Shown in pieces: positions 16,600 through 26,673 of a stretch of DNA of 64,000 nt. Position 1 is the first letter of the stretch, and each line of letters opens with the position of its first letter. Where the stretch lies: positions 2,607,933 through 2,671,932 of the forward strand of contig NZ_CP080267.1 in the NCBI RefSeq assembly GCF_019431375.1, read 5' to 3'. The notes under the pieces are model-generated. The model ran no database searches. It was not told the origin of the DNA and worked only from the letters and a program-made list of their open reading frames with translations. Made by a program: the position numbers and the translations under genes. The DNA comes from Alcanivorax sp. GTDB lineage: Bacteria; Pseudomonadota; Gammaproteobacteria; Pseudomonadales; Alcanivoracaceae.

Positions 16600-17868
16600 T
16601 TACCAGCGCCGCTCAAGGCGCTTGCGCAGTACCACCGCCAGGGTGTTCATGGTGATCAGGAACGCCAGCAGCACCATGATCGCAGCGGACGCCAACGCTT
16701 CAAAAGATTGCTCCGGGCTGTCCGCCCACAGGTAGATCTGTACCGGCAACACCGTGGCAGCATCCATGGGGCCGGCGGGCAGATCGACGATAAAGGCCAC
16801 CATGCCGATCATCAGCAGCGGTGCGGTTTCACCCAGGGCCTGGGCCATGCCGATGATGGCACCGGTGAGCATGCCCGGCAGGGCCAGCGGCAGCACATGG
16901 TGCAATACCACCTGCATCTTCGATGCCCCCAGCCCCATGGCCGCCTGGCGAATGCTGGGCGGTACCGCCTTGATGGCGGCGCGGCTGGAAATGATGATGG
17001 TCGGCAGGGTCATCAGCGTCAGTACGATACCGCCCACCAGCGGCACCGAACGGGGCAGGCCGAACAGGCCAATGATCACCGCCAGGCCCAGCAAGCCGAA
17101 GATGATCGACGGCACCGCCGCCAGGTTGTTGATATTCACTTCAATGAAGTCGGTGAACTTGTTCTTGGGGGCGAACTCTTCCAGATAGATGGCCGCCGCC
17201 ACGCCCACCGGGAAGCTCAACACCAGGGTGACGATCATGGTGAACAGGGAGCCGAGAATGGCACCGAGAATGCCCGCCTGTTCCGGCTCACGGGAATCGC
17301 CGTAACTGAACAGGGACTGGTTGAACACCATGCGGGTTTCCCCGGAGGCTTCCAGCTCGGCCACCCACTGCTGCTGCTTGGCATTCAGGCGGCTGTCTTC
17401 ACGCTGCTTTTCACTGGCCTTGAGAAACAGGTCCACATCGTCATCGGCCAGCAACCACAGGGTGCGGGTCTTGCCCAGCAGGGAGGGATCTTCGCGCAGC
17501 ATATCGCGCAGGGCATAACCGGCGCCGGTGCTCACCAGCTGATTCAGTGCCCGGGTGTCCTGACGGCCTTCCACAGTGGGGAAGCGTTCTGCCAGGGCGT
17601 CGCGGATCACCCCCTGATAGTTGCCGTAGTTCAGTTCATCCTCGTCGCGGGGGTCGCTGACATCCAGCACCTCGGCGTCGAAGGTGATCGGCAGCTGGAT
17701 TTCATACTCGAAGAACGCGCTGTAACCCTTGCCGATAATGTCGGTGAACAGCAGCACCAGGGCCATCAGGCCAATGCCGATGGAGCCGATGCCAAACGCC
17801 TTGAAGCGCTTCTCGGCCCGGTAGCGCCGGGCTAGCGTCTTGCGGACTTTTTCCGTGGTTTCGCTCAT
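16600..17868 (-). CDS. pstA: Phosphate ABC transporter permease PstA, copy 1
   Basis: A 422-residue inner-membrane permease, longer than the ~290-residue E. coli PstA. A first membrane segment is followed by a ~190-residue periplasmic insert (FDAEVLDVSDPRDEDELNYG onward), then the usual permease core with the EAA-type loop MGLGASKMQVVLHHVLPLALP. GGAGAGAAACC precedes the ATG at 17868. Identical to the copy at 32441-33709. Confidence 0.93.
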   Translation of the reverse strand: MSETTEKVRKTLARRYRAEKRFKAFGIGSIGIGLMALVLLFTDIIGKGYSAFFEYEIQLPITFDAEVLDVSDPRDEDELNYGNYQGVIRDALAERFPTVEGRQDTRALNQLVSTGAGYALRDMLREDPSLLGKTRTLWLLADDDVDLFLKASEKQREDSRLNAKQQQWVAELEASGETRMVFNQSLFSYGDSREPEQAGILGAILGSLFTMIVTLVLSFPVGVAAAIYLEEFAPKNKFTDFIEVNINNLAAVPSIIFGLLGLAVIIGLFGLPRSVPLVGGIVLTLMTLPTIIISSRAAIKAVPPSIRQAAMGLGASKMQVVLHHVLPLALPGMLTGAIIGMAQALGETAPLLMIGMVAFIVDLPAGPMDAATVLPVQIYLWADSPEQSFEALASAAIMVLLAFLITMNTLAVVLRKRLERRW

Positions 17869-17884
17869 GGTTTCTCTCCGGCTC

Positions 17885-19278
17885 CTAGTCGTACTGCTCG
17901 CGGTATTTCTTCACGATATGCAGCGCGAAGATATTCATGACCAGGGTAGTGATGAACAACATCAGGCCCAGGGCAAAGGCCGCCAGGGTCTTGGCGCTGT
18001 CGAATTCCTGATCGCCGGTCAGCAGGGTGACGATCTGTACGGTGATGGTGGTCACCGCTTCCAGCGGATTGGCGGTCAGATTGGCGGCCAGGCCAGCGGC
18101 CATCACCACGATCATGGTCTCGCCGATGGCCCGGGAAGCGGCCAGCAGGATGCCACCCATAATGCCCGGCAGGGCCGCCGGGAAAATCACCTTCTTGATG
18201 GTCTCGCTCTTGGTGGCGCCCAGCCCCAGGGAGCCATCACGCATGGCCTGGGGTACCGCAGTAATCACATCATCCGCCAGGGAAGACACGAACGGGATAA
18301 TCATGATGCCCATCACCAGGCCGGCGGCCAGGGCGGATTCCGAGGCCACATTCAAACCGATGGATTCACCCAGGCCGCGAATAAACGGCGCCACCGTCAG
18401 GGCGGCAAAGAAGCCGTACACCACGGTGGGCACCCCGGCCAGCACTTCCAGTGCCGGCTTGGCCACAGTGCGGACCCGGTTGCTGGCGTATTCCGCCAGG
18501 TAGATGGCCGACATCAGCCCCACCGGCACCGCCACCAGCAAGGCGATGGCGGAAATCAGCATGGTACCCACGAACAATGGCACGGCACCAAAGGCGCCAC
18601 CGGAGGCCACCTGATCAGCCCGAAGCGCAGTCTGCGGGCTCCACTGCAACCCGAACAGGAAGTCAGTAACCGGCACCTTGCCAAAGAAGCGGATGGATTC
18701 GAACAGGACCGACAGCACGATGCCCACGGTGGTCAGGATCGCCACCGTGGCACACAGCATAAAGAGGGTCTGCAGCACCCGCTCCACCTGCTGGCGGGCG
18801 CGCAACTGCGGTGATACTTTCAGCCAGGCCCAGGCGCCGCCGAACATGCACAGCACGATAATCACCACGGTCAGGGCCATGGCGCTGGTCTGGCGCAGGG
18901 ACTTCAGATTTTCGGCCGCCGCCGCAATGGGGGGCTCCACAAAGCCGACCGGGAGAGCCCCGCTTGCCACGTTCTGAATCTTGCTGAGTGTCAGGTTGTA
19001 GCTGGACGCATCCGTCGGCTGCAGCTCTGCCGGCAAACTGGCCAGCACCTGCTGACGGATGATGCTGTCATCAAAGGCCAACCACAGGCCCAGCACCACC
19101 AGGGCGGGGATCGCACACCACATGGCTGAACGCATGGCGAAGTAAAACGGCAGCGAGTGCAGGTGACGAATGCCCCCCAGGGGAGGGGGCGGGCCAGCGC
19201 GTAGGAGCGACGAAGCCCCACGAAGTAGGCGACCGCCACCATTACCACCAGCAGCAACAGCAGGTTTCCGGTTTGCAT
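17885..19278 (-). pseudogene. pstC: pstC, frameshifted by a 5-bp duplication (copy 1)
   Basis: Relative to the intact copy at 33726-35114, this copy has AGGGGAGGGG at 19179-19188 where the other has a single AGGGG. The frame from the native start (19278) therefore leaves the PstC sequence after about 30 residues (ALARP) and stops near 18991. The remaining 416 residues are open from an internal ATG at 19135, which lacks the first membrane segment. All other bases appear identical to the intact copy. Either a real tandem-duplication mutation or a local assembly error in a G-rich run. Confidence 0.88.
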
Positions 19279-19360
19279 GTAGTACTCCGATCGGATTTGC
19301 TCAAACAAGATCACCGCAATGATCTTGGTGGAACAAACACCGGTTTTTCAGTGGCGAAAA

Positions 19361-19386
19361 AGCCCGGTGGCAAACGCCACCGGGCT
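19361..19386 (-). terminator. Attenuating terminator between pstS and pstC
   Basis: A perfect hairpin AGCCCGGTGGC/GCCACCGGGCT is followed on the minus strand by TTTTT. Placed after pstS, it would leave pstS mRNA in excess over pstCAB-phoU, as expected for a binding protein. Confidence 0.85.
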
Positions 19387-19416
19387 AAAAGCGTCCCTGC
19401 TTTTTTGTTGTTTCCC

Positions 19417-20475
19417 TTACAACTCTTCACCCGTCATGGACTTCAGGCTGCGGGCCTGCTTGGCCATGCTCTTGCGCAGATCGTCACCCAGCGGGATCAG
19501 GCCTTTCTCGCCCAGGTAGCCCTGGTCGCCCCAGGCTTTCTCGCTGGTGAACTCTTTCACATAGCCTTCGATGCCCGGAATCACACCCACGTGGGCTTTC
19601 TTCACGTAGAAGTACAGGGAGCGGGACACCGGGTAGTCGCCGGAACCGATGGCTTCGAAAGTGGGTTCAACACCGCCCACGTTGGCAGCCTGTACCACAC
19701 CGCGGTTCTGATCCAGGAAGGAGTAACCGAACACACCGTAGGCAGCCGGGTTCTTTTCCAGCTTCTGCACGATCAGGTTGTCGTTCTCACCGGCTTCCAC
19801 ATAAGCACCGTCTTCACGAACGCTGCGGCAGATGGCCTTGTACTTGGACTTGTCTTCGTCCTTGATGGCTTTCAACCAGGGGAAGGTCTTGCAGCCGCCC
19901 TCGATGGCCAGCTCGTTGAAGGCATCACGGGTGCCGGAGGTCGGCGGCGGACCCAGCACTTCGATTTTCACGTTGGGCAGAGCCGGGTTCACTTCTTTCC
20001 AGGTCTTGTAGGGGTTGGCTACCAGCTCTTCGCTGCCATCCGGGTTCGGTACGTCCTTGGCCAGGGCCAGGAAGATGTCACGCAGGGCCAGATCAATGTG
20101 CTCGCCCTTTACGGAGTTGGCAATCACGATGCCGTCGTAACCGATCTTCACTTCGGTGATGTCTTTCACGCCGTTGCTCTGGCACAGCTCGAACTCGGAC
20201 TTCTTCATGCGACGGGAGGCATTGGTGATGTCCGGGTGCTGGGTGCCCACGCCCTGGCAGAATAGCTTCATGCCGCCGCCGGAACCGGTGGATTCAATTT
20301 TCGGGGTGGCGTTACCGGTGCGACCGAAACGCTCGGCTACCACAGTGGCGAACGGATACACCGTGGAAGAACCCACAATGGAGATAGTGTCACGCGCCAT
20401 GGCGGTGCCCGGTACGCTGGCCATGGCCAGTGCAGCAGCGGCACCTGCCAGAGTTGCTTTCATCTTGAAGTTCAC
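19417..20475 (-). CDS. pstS: Phosphate-binding periplasmic protein PstS, copy 1
   Basis: A 352-residue protein. A Sec signal peptide of about 27 residues ends ...PGTAMA before RDTISIVGSSTVYPF. Phosphate-binding segments GSSTVYPFA, STGSGGGMK and PTSGTRDAFNEL are present. The GTG at 20475 is supported by AGGAGG seven bases upstream; an ATG four codons downstream is an alternative. It delivers phosphate to PstCA. A Pho box lies about 120 bp upstream. Identical to the copy at 35253-36311. Confidence 0.95.
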   Translation of the reverse strand: MNFKMKATLAGAAAALAMASVPGTAMARDTISIVGSSTVYPFATVVAERFGRTGNATPKIESTGSGGGMKLFCQGVGTQHPDITNASRRMKKSEFELCQSNGVKDITEVKIGYDGIVIANSVKGEHIDLALRDIFLALAKDVPNPDGSEELVANPYKTWKEVNPALPNVKIEVLGPPPTSGTRDAFNELAIEGGCKTFPWLKAIKDEDKSKYKAICRSVREDGAYVEAGENDNLIVQKLEKNPAAYGVFGYSFLDQNRGVVQAANVGGVEPTFEAIGSGDYPVSRSLYFYVKKAHVGVIPGIEGYVKEFTSEKAWGDQGYLGEKGLIPLGDDLRKSMAKQARSLKSMTGEEL

Positions 20476-20595
20476 AGTTAAGCCTCCTAGTTACATGGCA
20501 CCGGCGCTTGTCAGGTAAGACCCCACCCCGGTTTTGTTCTTGCAATCTTTGCAAACCAGTTCATGTTTCAGCACCGCGCATGCTAGAGAGAGTTT

Positions 20596-20613
20596 GTGAC
20601 AGCAACATTACAG
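20596..20613 (-). promoter_or_regulatory. Pho box upstream of pstS
   Basis: On the minus strand CTGTAAT-GTTG-CTGTCAC matches the two 7-mer repeats of the PhoB consensus (CTGTCAT, 11-bp period). TAGCAT about 10 bases downstream is a suitable -10. PhoB activation under phosphate limitation is expected. Confidence 0.85.
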
Positions 20614-20686
20614 GAATATGGCCCCCCTGTGATCCAGGGCGCCCCATCATCCATCGCTACAGGCTGGCCCTGCCCGGCAGGCCCCG

Positions 20687-20692
20687 TATAAT
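20687..20692 (+). promoter_or_regulatory. Orphaned -10 element (TATAAT) facing a lost gene
   Basis: The same TATAAT precedes dctQ in the second block (36523-36528). Here the sequence diverges at 20741 before any dctQ codon, so the promoter points into the corrupted block. Confidence 0.5.
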
Positions 20693-20740
20693 GCCCGTTT
20701 TCTCGGGATTCCCCATTCTGGAACCGGCACCAAGGCCCCT

Positions 20741-20830
20741 GAGGCAGGAATGAGGAAGCTCAAACAAAGAGTCATCACCAAGCATTAGCTATCGGTGGAG
20801 GTGAGCGCTGGCTCGCCCTGTATTCATATA
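20741..20830 (-). pseudogene. arsR: Corrupted arsR 5' remnant
   Basis: From 20741 the bases follow 14518-14600 (arsR first codons, start and operator) with frequent substitutions and short indels, e.g. GTCATCACCAAGCATTAGC for GTCATCGCCGAGGCATTTGC. No reading frame survives. It starts immediately where the clean copy of the pstS upstream region ends. Confidence 0.7.
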
Positions 20831-21169
20831 TTCGGAAATACACGGATGTATTAAGCTGCTAATATCGCTTCAAGCTGCAACGCGAAGGATTTTGTGACAA
20901 TCCGAAACGAAAGGCTGCGCCTGAAATTCATTTGACAGCTTGCTGAGAAGTGCTGTGAGCATGCTTGCATGGCGGTCGAGCCTTGGCGGGGAAAAAGGCA
21001 ATCCACAGTTTTTACTCGCCCCTCTCCTCTGGAGGGAAACCTGTCACGTTCAGATACTGATCGCTTTCAGGCACAGATTCCGCGCCTACGCGCCAGTTCC
21101 TGCGCCTAAATAGCTCCTACTGGCGGCTGTGCAGGTTTTCCTCGTGGCTGGAAGCTCTTAGCTCAGCTG
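20831..21169. other. Corrupted copy of the arsR-phoU intergenic region
   Basis: Collinear with 14610-14945: remnants of the terminator (GAAACGAAAGGCTGCGCCTGA) and of the REP-like palindrome (ATGCTTGCATGGC, CTCCTAC) are recognisable among deletions and insertions. No gene is seen. Confidence 0.7.
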
Positions 21170-21870
21170 CGTACGCGCTATAACGATCCATCCGAGATGT
21201 GGCGTACGTCCTTGCCTTCCGCCGATTGCCAGATGGCCGCCGCTTTGCTTGGTGTGCGGGCATGGTCACCGATTAAGCTAAAGTTGCCGCCGGGGACCAG
21301 ATGATATTGACACCCCGGGTAATGGAGCGCAGGTCTTCCCATCCTTAGCCAGCAAACACATGGCGCTGCGATACTCCAGGGTCCTCAGTTAATATGGCCA
21401 CATTGGAGCTTTCTTACTTCAGGCGGGCAAGCGTCAGGGTGTCGCGCGCGCAGCATGTTGCGCATGGTTGCCGATGTAGCGCACTTCCACGCTGACGCGG
21501 AGACTGCCTCTTCCGCCGGCTGCTGTACGTACTGGGTCGTGCTGGCGGTTCATGCCGATCCGTTCCAGATCGGAGACCGCCTTGGTGACGGCAATGATCA
21601 GACGCATAGGTCGACGCGGCGGGCTGACGCAGGGCCAGCACCCGGTGCATTCTTCGTCGATCAGCATTTCCAGCTTGTCAAACCGCTTGTCTTCCGTATC
21701 CTAAACACCTTACGGCGGGCCAGAGTCCAGAATCCGCATGCACCTTACAGCAATGCCTGCAAGGCATCCACCACCTGCCACCAGCCTTATCTCATCAGTT
21801 GTTGCGGATGGTTCCCAGCCTCATTGAACTGGTTGGGGCTGTGCTCCTCAAAATGCATCACGATCCGTGG
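21170..21870 (-). pseudogene. phoU: Corrupted phoU copy
   Basis: Collinear with 14952-15665. Clean stretches such as CCGTTCCAGATCGGAGACCG alternate with short deletions, insertions and substitutions, giving many frameshifts across the gene. Changes affect all codon positions and also the intergenic DNA on both sides, unlike the synonymous changes seen between the other duplicated genes. Confidence 0.85.
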
Positions 21871-21889
21871 TATTATGCTACAGCGAAGC

Positions 21890-22775
21890 GGCCCGTTGAT
21901 ATAGGCTTCGTCAGATCGTGTTCCGGCTTGGCATTGAACACAGGTAATCGGTGTCATTCGTTCGAATCGTACACCCAGGGTGGAAGTGACGTACGGTGGA
22001 TGCCGCGAAACCTGCTGCATGGAGTGGGTGACGATGGCATTGTTGTAGGACTCGCTCAGCTCGAAGATCAGCTCACTCGATCTTGGCACGTTAGCGATGG
22101 GATCAGCATGAACGGGAGCTCATCCCCTCCATGCCACGCCAGGCTCCGCAATCGTTAGGACAATACAGACGCTGCTGCTGACCGCCGGACCAGGCCAGGC
22201 CGCAGCGGTGCGGCCAGTCCTTCCATCGTTCGGGCGGCTTTCACTTACGAAGCTGTTTTCCACGATCTCGTCAGCGGTCATGGCCCCCTTGTTATTAGAC
22301 CATGGGCCAGCCATAGGCCACGACCGTGTGAATCAGGAAGCTTGGGAAGGGGTTGGAGGCTTTGGGAACTGTATGCCCACCCAATTTTTACGCTCCCACC
22401 ACATCCAGTTTCGGATTATGAGAGATCCTGCCCTTTGGTGCAGATCAGCGCTTTGCCACGACAGATATTAAGTCAGGCGTGTCGTTCCCTTGCGGTTCAG
22501 GTGGCGCAGAAAATTTGGACTTACAGCACCTTGGGGACCGTAATCGGCGACACTTGGTTCGCTTACCGATGTCCGGGCTGACATAACCGGATGGCCTGGT
22601 TATCGGCGCATCATTCCTCATCGCGCCGAGGGCGCATTTTCGGGTGTCCACAAGGGCTTCCCACAGTCCTGATCGGGATAAAAGTGTCTTGTATCATTGC
22701 GTCGCAAATTAATGGCCTTGTCTTTGGCCGCATCGTTGTTGCTGTTAGGGATGACGGTTTGACTCTGATTGCTAT
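21890..22775 (-). pseudogene. pstB: Corrupted pstB copy
   Basis: Collinear with 15681-16574, starting AAGCGGCCCGTTGATATAGG and ending at GTTTCCATCCTC. Parts of the Walker and signature regions can be found but are frameshifted many times. No continuous ABC ATPase could be made. Confidence 0.85.
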
Positions 22776-22805
22776 GGGTTTCCATCCTCAAATCATAATT
22801 ACCGG

Positions 22806-24045
22806 TCCGTTACCAACGGCGCGCTCAAGGCGCGCGTACACGCCGGAATTGATCGCGTGTGTGTGAACGATCAAGGGCGCCAGCAGCACCAGATGATCGC
22901 AGCGGACGCCAACGCTTCAAAGATTGCCAGGGCTGCTTGTTAGATCTGTGCCGGCGGCATAGTGGCGGCATCCATGAAGGGGCCGAAAAAGGCAGATCGA
23001 TGATAAAATACCATGCCGATCATCAACGGTGCGGTTTCACCCCCAAGAGATTTCGACCATGCCGATAACTTCCGGTGTTTGTGCCCGGCGAATCGGCGGC
23101 TTTTGCTCTGTGGTTGCAGCCCACCGTCTTCGATGCCCCCAGCCATGGCCGCCTGGCGAATGCTGGGCGGTACCGCTACCGATGGCGGCGCGGCTGAGAA
23201 ATGATGATGGAAAGTCGGCAGGAATGGTCCGTCGGCGTCAGTACTGTCCACCTTGCCAGCGGCGCAGGCAGGCGGGCGGCCGAACAGGCCAATGATCACC
23301 GCCGGGCCCAGCAGCGAGGTGATCGACGGCACCGCCGCCGGGTTGTTGATATTCGCTTCAATGAGTCAGGTGAACATTCTTCAAAGGAACTCTTCCGGTC
23401 AGATGTTGCCGCCTCCACGAATCGCATAGGGGTGACGATCATGGTGAACAGGAAGAGGCGTAAGCGAATGCCCGCCTGTTTCAGCCTGCGGGGAATCGCG
23501 CCATGTGAACAGGGACCGGTTGGGCCTTAGCCACGGGTTTCCCGGAAGCTGCGCTCAACCACCCTGTAACACTGCTTGGCATTCAGGCGGCTGTCTTCCA
23601 CTTTGCTTTTCACTGGCCTTGAGAAACAGGTCCTCAATCATCGGCCAGCAACCACAGGGTGCGGGTCTTCCAACAGGGAGGGATCTTCGCGCAGCTTATC
23701 GCTGCAAACAACCACGCGCCGGTGCTCACCGGCTGATTCAGTGCCCGGTGTACGTGGCGGCCTTCCGGTGAGAGCGTTCTGCCAGGGCGTCGCGGATCAC
23801 TGATAGTTGCCGTAGTTCAGTTCATCCTCGTCGCGGGAGTCACGCGACTCAGCTTTACCTCGGTCGAAGGTGACGGCAGCTGGATTTTCGCGCTAGAAGA
23901 ACGCTGCCGATGTGTCGGTGAACAGCAGCACCAGGGCCATCAGGCTGGCAATGCCGATGGAGCCGATGCCAAACGCCTTGAAGCGCTTCTCGGCCCGGTA
24001 GCGCCGGGCCAGCGTCTTGCGGACTTTTTCCGTGGTTTCGCTCAT
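22806..24045 (-). pseudogene. pstA: Corrupted pstA copy
   Basis: Collinear with 16600-17868. The density of errors is uneven: 23920-24060 is almost perfect, while 22990-23560 is badly degraded. Multiple frameshifts and lost segments exclude a functional permease. Confidence 0.85.
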
Positions 24046-24062
24046 GGTTTTCTCTCCGGCTC

Positions 24063-25215
24063 CTAGTCGTACTGCTCGCGATATTTCTTTATATGCAGCG
24101 CGAGATATTCATGACCAGGGTAGTGATGAACATCAGGCCCAGGGCAAGGCCGCCAGGGTCTTGGCGCTGTCAAATTCCCTGATCGCCGGTCGGCGGTGAC
24201 GATCTGTACGGTGATGGTGGTCACCGGCACCCAGCGGATTGGCGTCAGATTGGCGGCCGGGCCAGCGTATCACCGTCATGGTCGCCGATATTTACGGGAA
24301 GCAGCCCAGCGGATGCCACCCATAATGCGAGCAGGACCGCCGGGAAAATCTACCTTGATGGTCTGTGTGGGTGGCGCCCAGCTCAGGAGCCATCACGCAT
24401 ATGGGGTGCCGCAGTAATCACATCATCCATGAGGAGAGGCACGAGAACCAGGGATCAATCAGCGTGTCACCAGGCCAGCGGCCAGGGCGCGAGGCCACAT
24501 TCAAACCGATGGATTCACCGGGCGCGGAGTAAACGCGGCAGCGCCCTCAGGAGGCGGCAAAAGAAGCCGTACACCACGGTGGGCACAGCCAGCACCACGG
24601 TGCCGAAGCGTACGGTGCCGGACCCGGTTGCTAAATGCCAGGGCGGGTAATGACATCCGGCCCACCGGCACCGCCTGCAGCGAGCGACCGGCGTCAGCAT
24701 GGTACCGCGAACAATGGCGCGGCACGCCGAGGCGCCAGATACCTGATCAGCCCGAAGCGCAGTCTGCGGGCTCCACTGAACAGGAAGTCAGTAGCCGGCA
24801 CCTTGCAAAAGCGGATGGTTCGAACGGGACTACCGGCACGATGCCCACGGTGGTCAGGATTAAATGGCACACATAAAGAGGGTCACAGCACCCGCGCCTC
24901 CTCCACCAGCGGGCGCAACTGCGGTGATACTTTCCAGCCGGGCCGAGGGCGCCGCCGAACATCACAACACGATAATCACCACCACAGGTCAGAAGCCATG
25001 GCTTCTGAGGTCTGGCGCAGAAACTCAGATTTCGGCCGCGCCGCCCTTGATGGGGGGCTCTGAAGCCGAGCCAGGAGGCGCGTTCTGAATCTTGCTGAGT
25101 CGTGGGTTGTAGCGCATCCGTCGGCTGCAGCTCTGCCACCGGCAGCCTGGTAAGCGCCGCCTGCTGATGGATGGTGCTGTCATCAAAGGCCAACCACGGA
25201 AGAATTCCCCAGCAC
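24063..25215 (-). pseudogene. pstC: Corrupted, truncated pstC copy
   Basis: Collinear with 17885 to about 19090. It stops at CAAAGGCCAACCACGG..., where the native gene would continue toward its first membrane segment. At 25216 the sequence switches to the leader of the UPF0016 gene. Frameshifts throughout. Confidence 0.85.
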
Positions 25216-25307
25216 CTGACGAGACCTGAGACATCGCTGGTATTCCGCAGGGGCGGGATTGACCGGTGGTGTCTCTGTGTCGCAATCCCGCCCCTCTGGA
25301 AACGTTC
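25216..25307 (+). promoter_or_regulatory. 3' remnant of Mn riboswitch plus expression-platform hairpin
   Basis: From TGACGAGACCTGAG to the start codon this is identical to 6937-7027, including the GGGGCGGGATTG/CAATCCCGCCCC stem (about 25250-25294). The 5' half of the aptamer (GGGGAGTAG and CAACATA elements) is missing and replaced by corrupted pstC sequence. As written, this leader cannot fold the full aptamer. Confidence 0.8.
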
Positions 25308-25862
25308 ATGGAAGCTCTACTCAGCTCATTCCTGCTGGTTGGCCTCGGCGAAATCGGCGACAAGACCCAGCTGTTATCCCTGGCACTGATTCTCAAGTTC
25401 CGCAAACCCTGGCCGATCCTGGCAGGCGTACTGGTTGCTACCCTGCTCAACCATGGCGTGTCCGTGTGGTTCGGCGACTGGCTGGCCGGGGCCATTCCCG
25501 GAGACTGGCTACGCTGGATTCTCGGCATCAGCTTTATTGGCCTGGGCCTGTGGATGCTGATACCCGACCATGACGAAAAAGTGGATGATGATCCCCGCTT
25601 CGGCCCCTTCCTGACCGCGCTGGTACTGTTCTTCATTGCCGAGATCGGTGACAAGACCCAGCTCGCCACCATTGCTCTGGCGGTGCAGTTCAAGGATCAG
25701 TTCTGGCCGGTTCTGGGCGGCTCCACCCTGGGCATGATCGCCGCCAACTTGCCCGTCATCTGGCTGGCGCACCAGTTTGGCGGCGACAAACTGGAAACCT
25801 GGGCCCACCGGATCAGTGCCGGACTCTTTATCGGGTTTGGCGTTTTCGCGCTGCTCGGTTGA
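25308..25862 (+). CDS. UPF0016/GDT1 family Mn2+ exporter, copy 2
   Basis: A 184-residue homologue of the 7028-7579 product with both E-x-G-D-K-T motifs intact (LGEIGDKTQLLSLAL; AEIGDKTQLATIAL). Most differences from copy 1 are synonymous, with a few conservative replacements (VALG to VGLG, C-terminal VFALLG for VWALV). This looks like a natural allele under selection. Its riboswitch is truncated. Confidence 0.9.
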   Translation: MEALLSSFLLVGLGEIGDKTQLLSLALILKFRKPWPILAGVLVATLLNHGVSVWFGDWLAGAIPGDWLRWILGISFIGLGLWMLIPDHDEKVDDDPRFGPFLTALVLFFIAEIGDKTQLATIALAVQFKDQFWPVLGGSTLGMIAANLPVIWLAHQFGGDKLETWAHRISAGLFIGFGVFALLG

Positions 25863-26049
25863 TGGACTCCCCCCAAGAATGTGGCCGCGAAAACTCTCAT
25901 GCAGGGTTTGTGCTTAGAAACTCGTCACGCGCGACGCCTGGCACGGTCCAGCGACCACTCTCACAGTGGGCTATCCGACCAAGCCTGCTACAATCCCACC
26001 GACCTTGCGTACATGCGTGTTGCATGTACGCCTGTTAGCGAGCAAATTC

Positions 26050-26604
26050 ATGGCCCTGACCGCCACCATTTATAAAGCCGAATTGACCGTGTCCGACATG
26101 GACCGGGACTACTACGCCACCCATAATCTGACCGTGGCGCTGCACCCGTCGGAAACCGAATCGCGGATGATGTTGCGGCTGCTGGCCTTTGCCCTGAATG
26201 CCCACGAAGACCTGGCCTTTACCCGCGGCCTGTCCAGCACCGACGAGCCGGACCTGTGGCAGCGCAACCCGGACGACACCCTGGAGCACTGGATCGAACT
26301 GGGCATGCCCGACGAGAAACGCCTCCGCAAGGCGTGCGGCCTGGCCCGGCAGGTGACGATTTACACCTATGGCGCCCGCGCACCCCAGGTGTGGTGGGAC
26401 ACCATGAAGAACAAGGTGACCCGCTTCAGCAACCTGCACATTGTTCACGTAGACCCGGACAGCGAAGCGACGCTGGCCCCGTTGATGCAACGCACCATGC
26501 AACTGCAATGCATGATCCAGGATGGCCAAATCTGGTTTGGCAGCACCGAACAATCCATGGAGATGGGCCTGACAACCTGGTTTGGCGTCAGCCCCCATCA
26601 CTAA
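26050..26604 (+). CDS. yaeQ: YaeQ family protein, copy 2
   Basis: A 184-residue protein almost identical to copy 1. Replacements such as VPLH to VALH, DLTF to DLAF and ESMK to DTMK are few against many third-base changes. The upstream intergenic DNA (25863-26049) is unlike that of copy 1 apart from a shared CCTGATAC/CCTGCTACAATC-type segment, again pointing to a natural second allele. Confidence 0.92.
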   Translation: MALTATIYKAELTVSDMDRDYYATHNLTVALHPSETESRMMLRLLAFALNAHEDLAFTRGLSSTDEPDLWQRNPDDTLEHWIELGMPDEKRLRKACGLARQVTIYTYGARAPQVWWDTMKNKVTRFSNLHIVHVDPDSEATLAPLMQRTMQLQCMIQDGQIWFGSTEQSMEMGLTTWFGVSPHH

Positions 26605-26673
26605 ATCTTCACGCTGCGTCCAATGCCTTCGTGTTACTAGTGCAGCCGCCATTTCATTGACAACGGAGACCCC

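Noticed and set aside
15639..16655. 338-codon open frame antisense to pstB (and again at 31480-32496)
   Set aside because: Shadow of pstB; composition is non-protein-like and no ribosome binding site precedes it.
16477..17835. Long open frame of 452 codons antisense to pstA, repeated at 32318-33676
   Set aside because: It is rich in His, Gln, Arg and Gly and has no recognisable domain, as expected for a shadow frame opposite a high-GC gene; pstA on the other strand is clear.
20831..25000. Numerous short open frames of 60-150 codons in the corrupted block
   Set aside because: They are fragments of frameshifted phoU-pst copies or their antisense and have no independent support.
20741..25215. 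Hypermutated region made by a diversity-generating retroelement or similar
   Set aside because: Changes include many indels, are not restricted to adenines or to one gene end, and also affect intergenic DNA; no reverse transcriptase is present.
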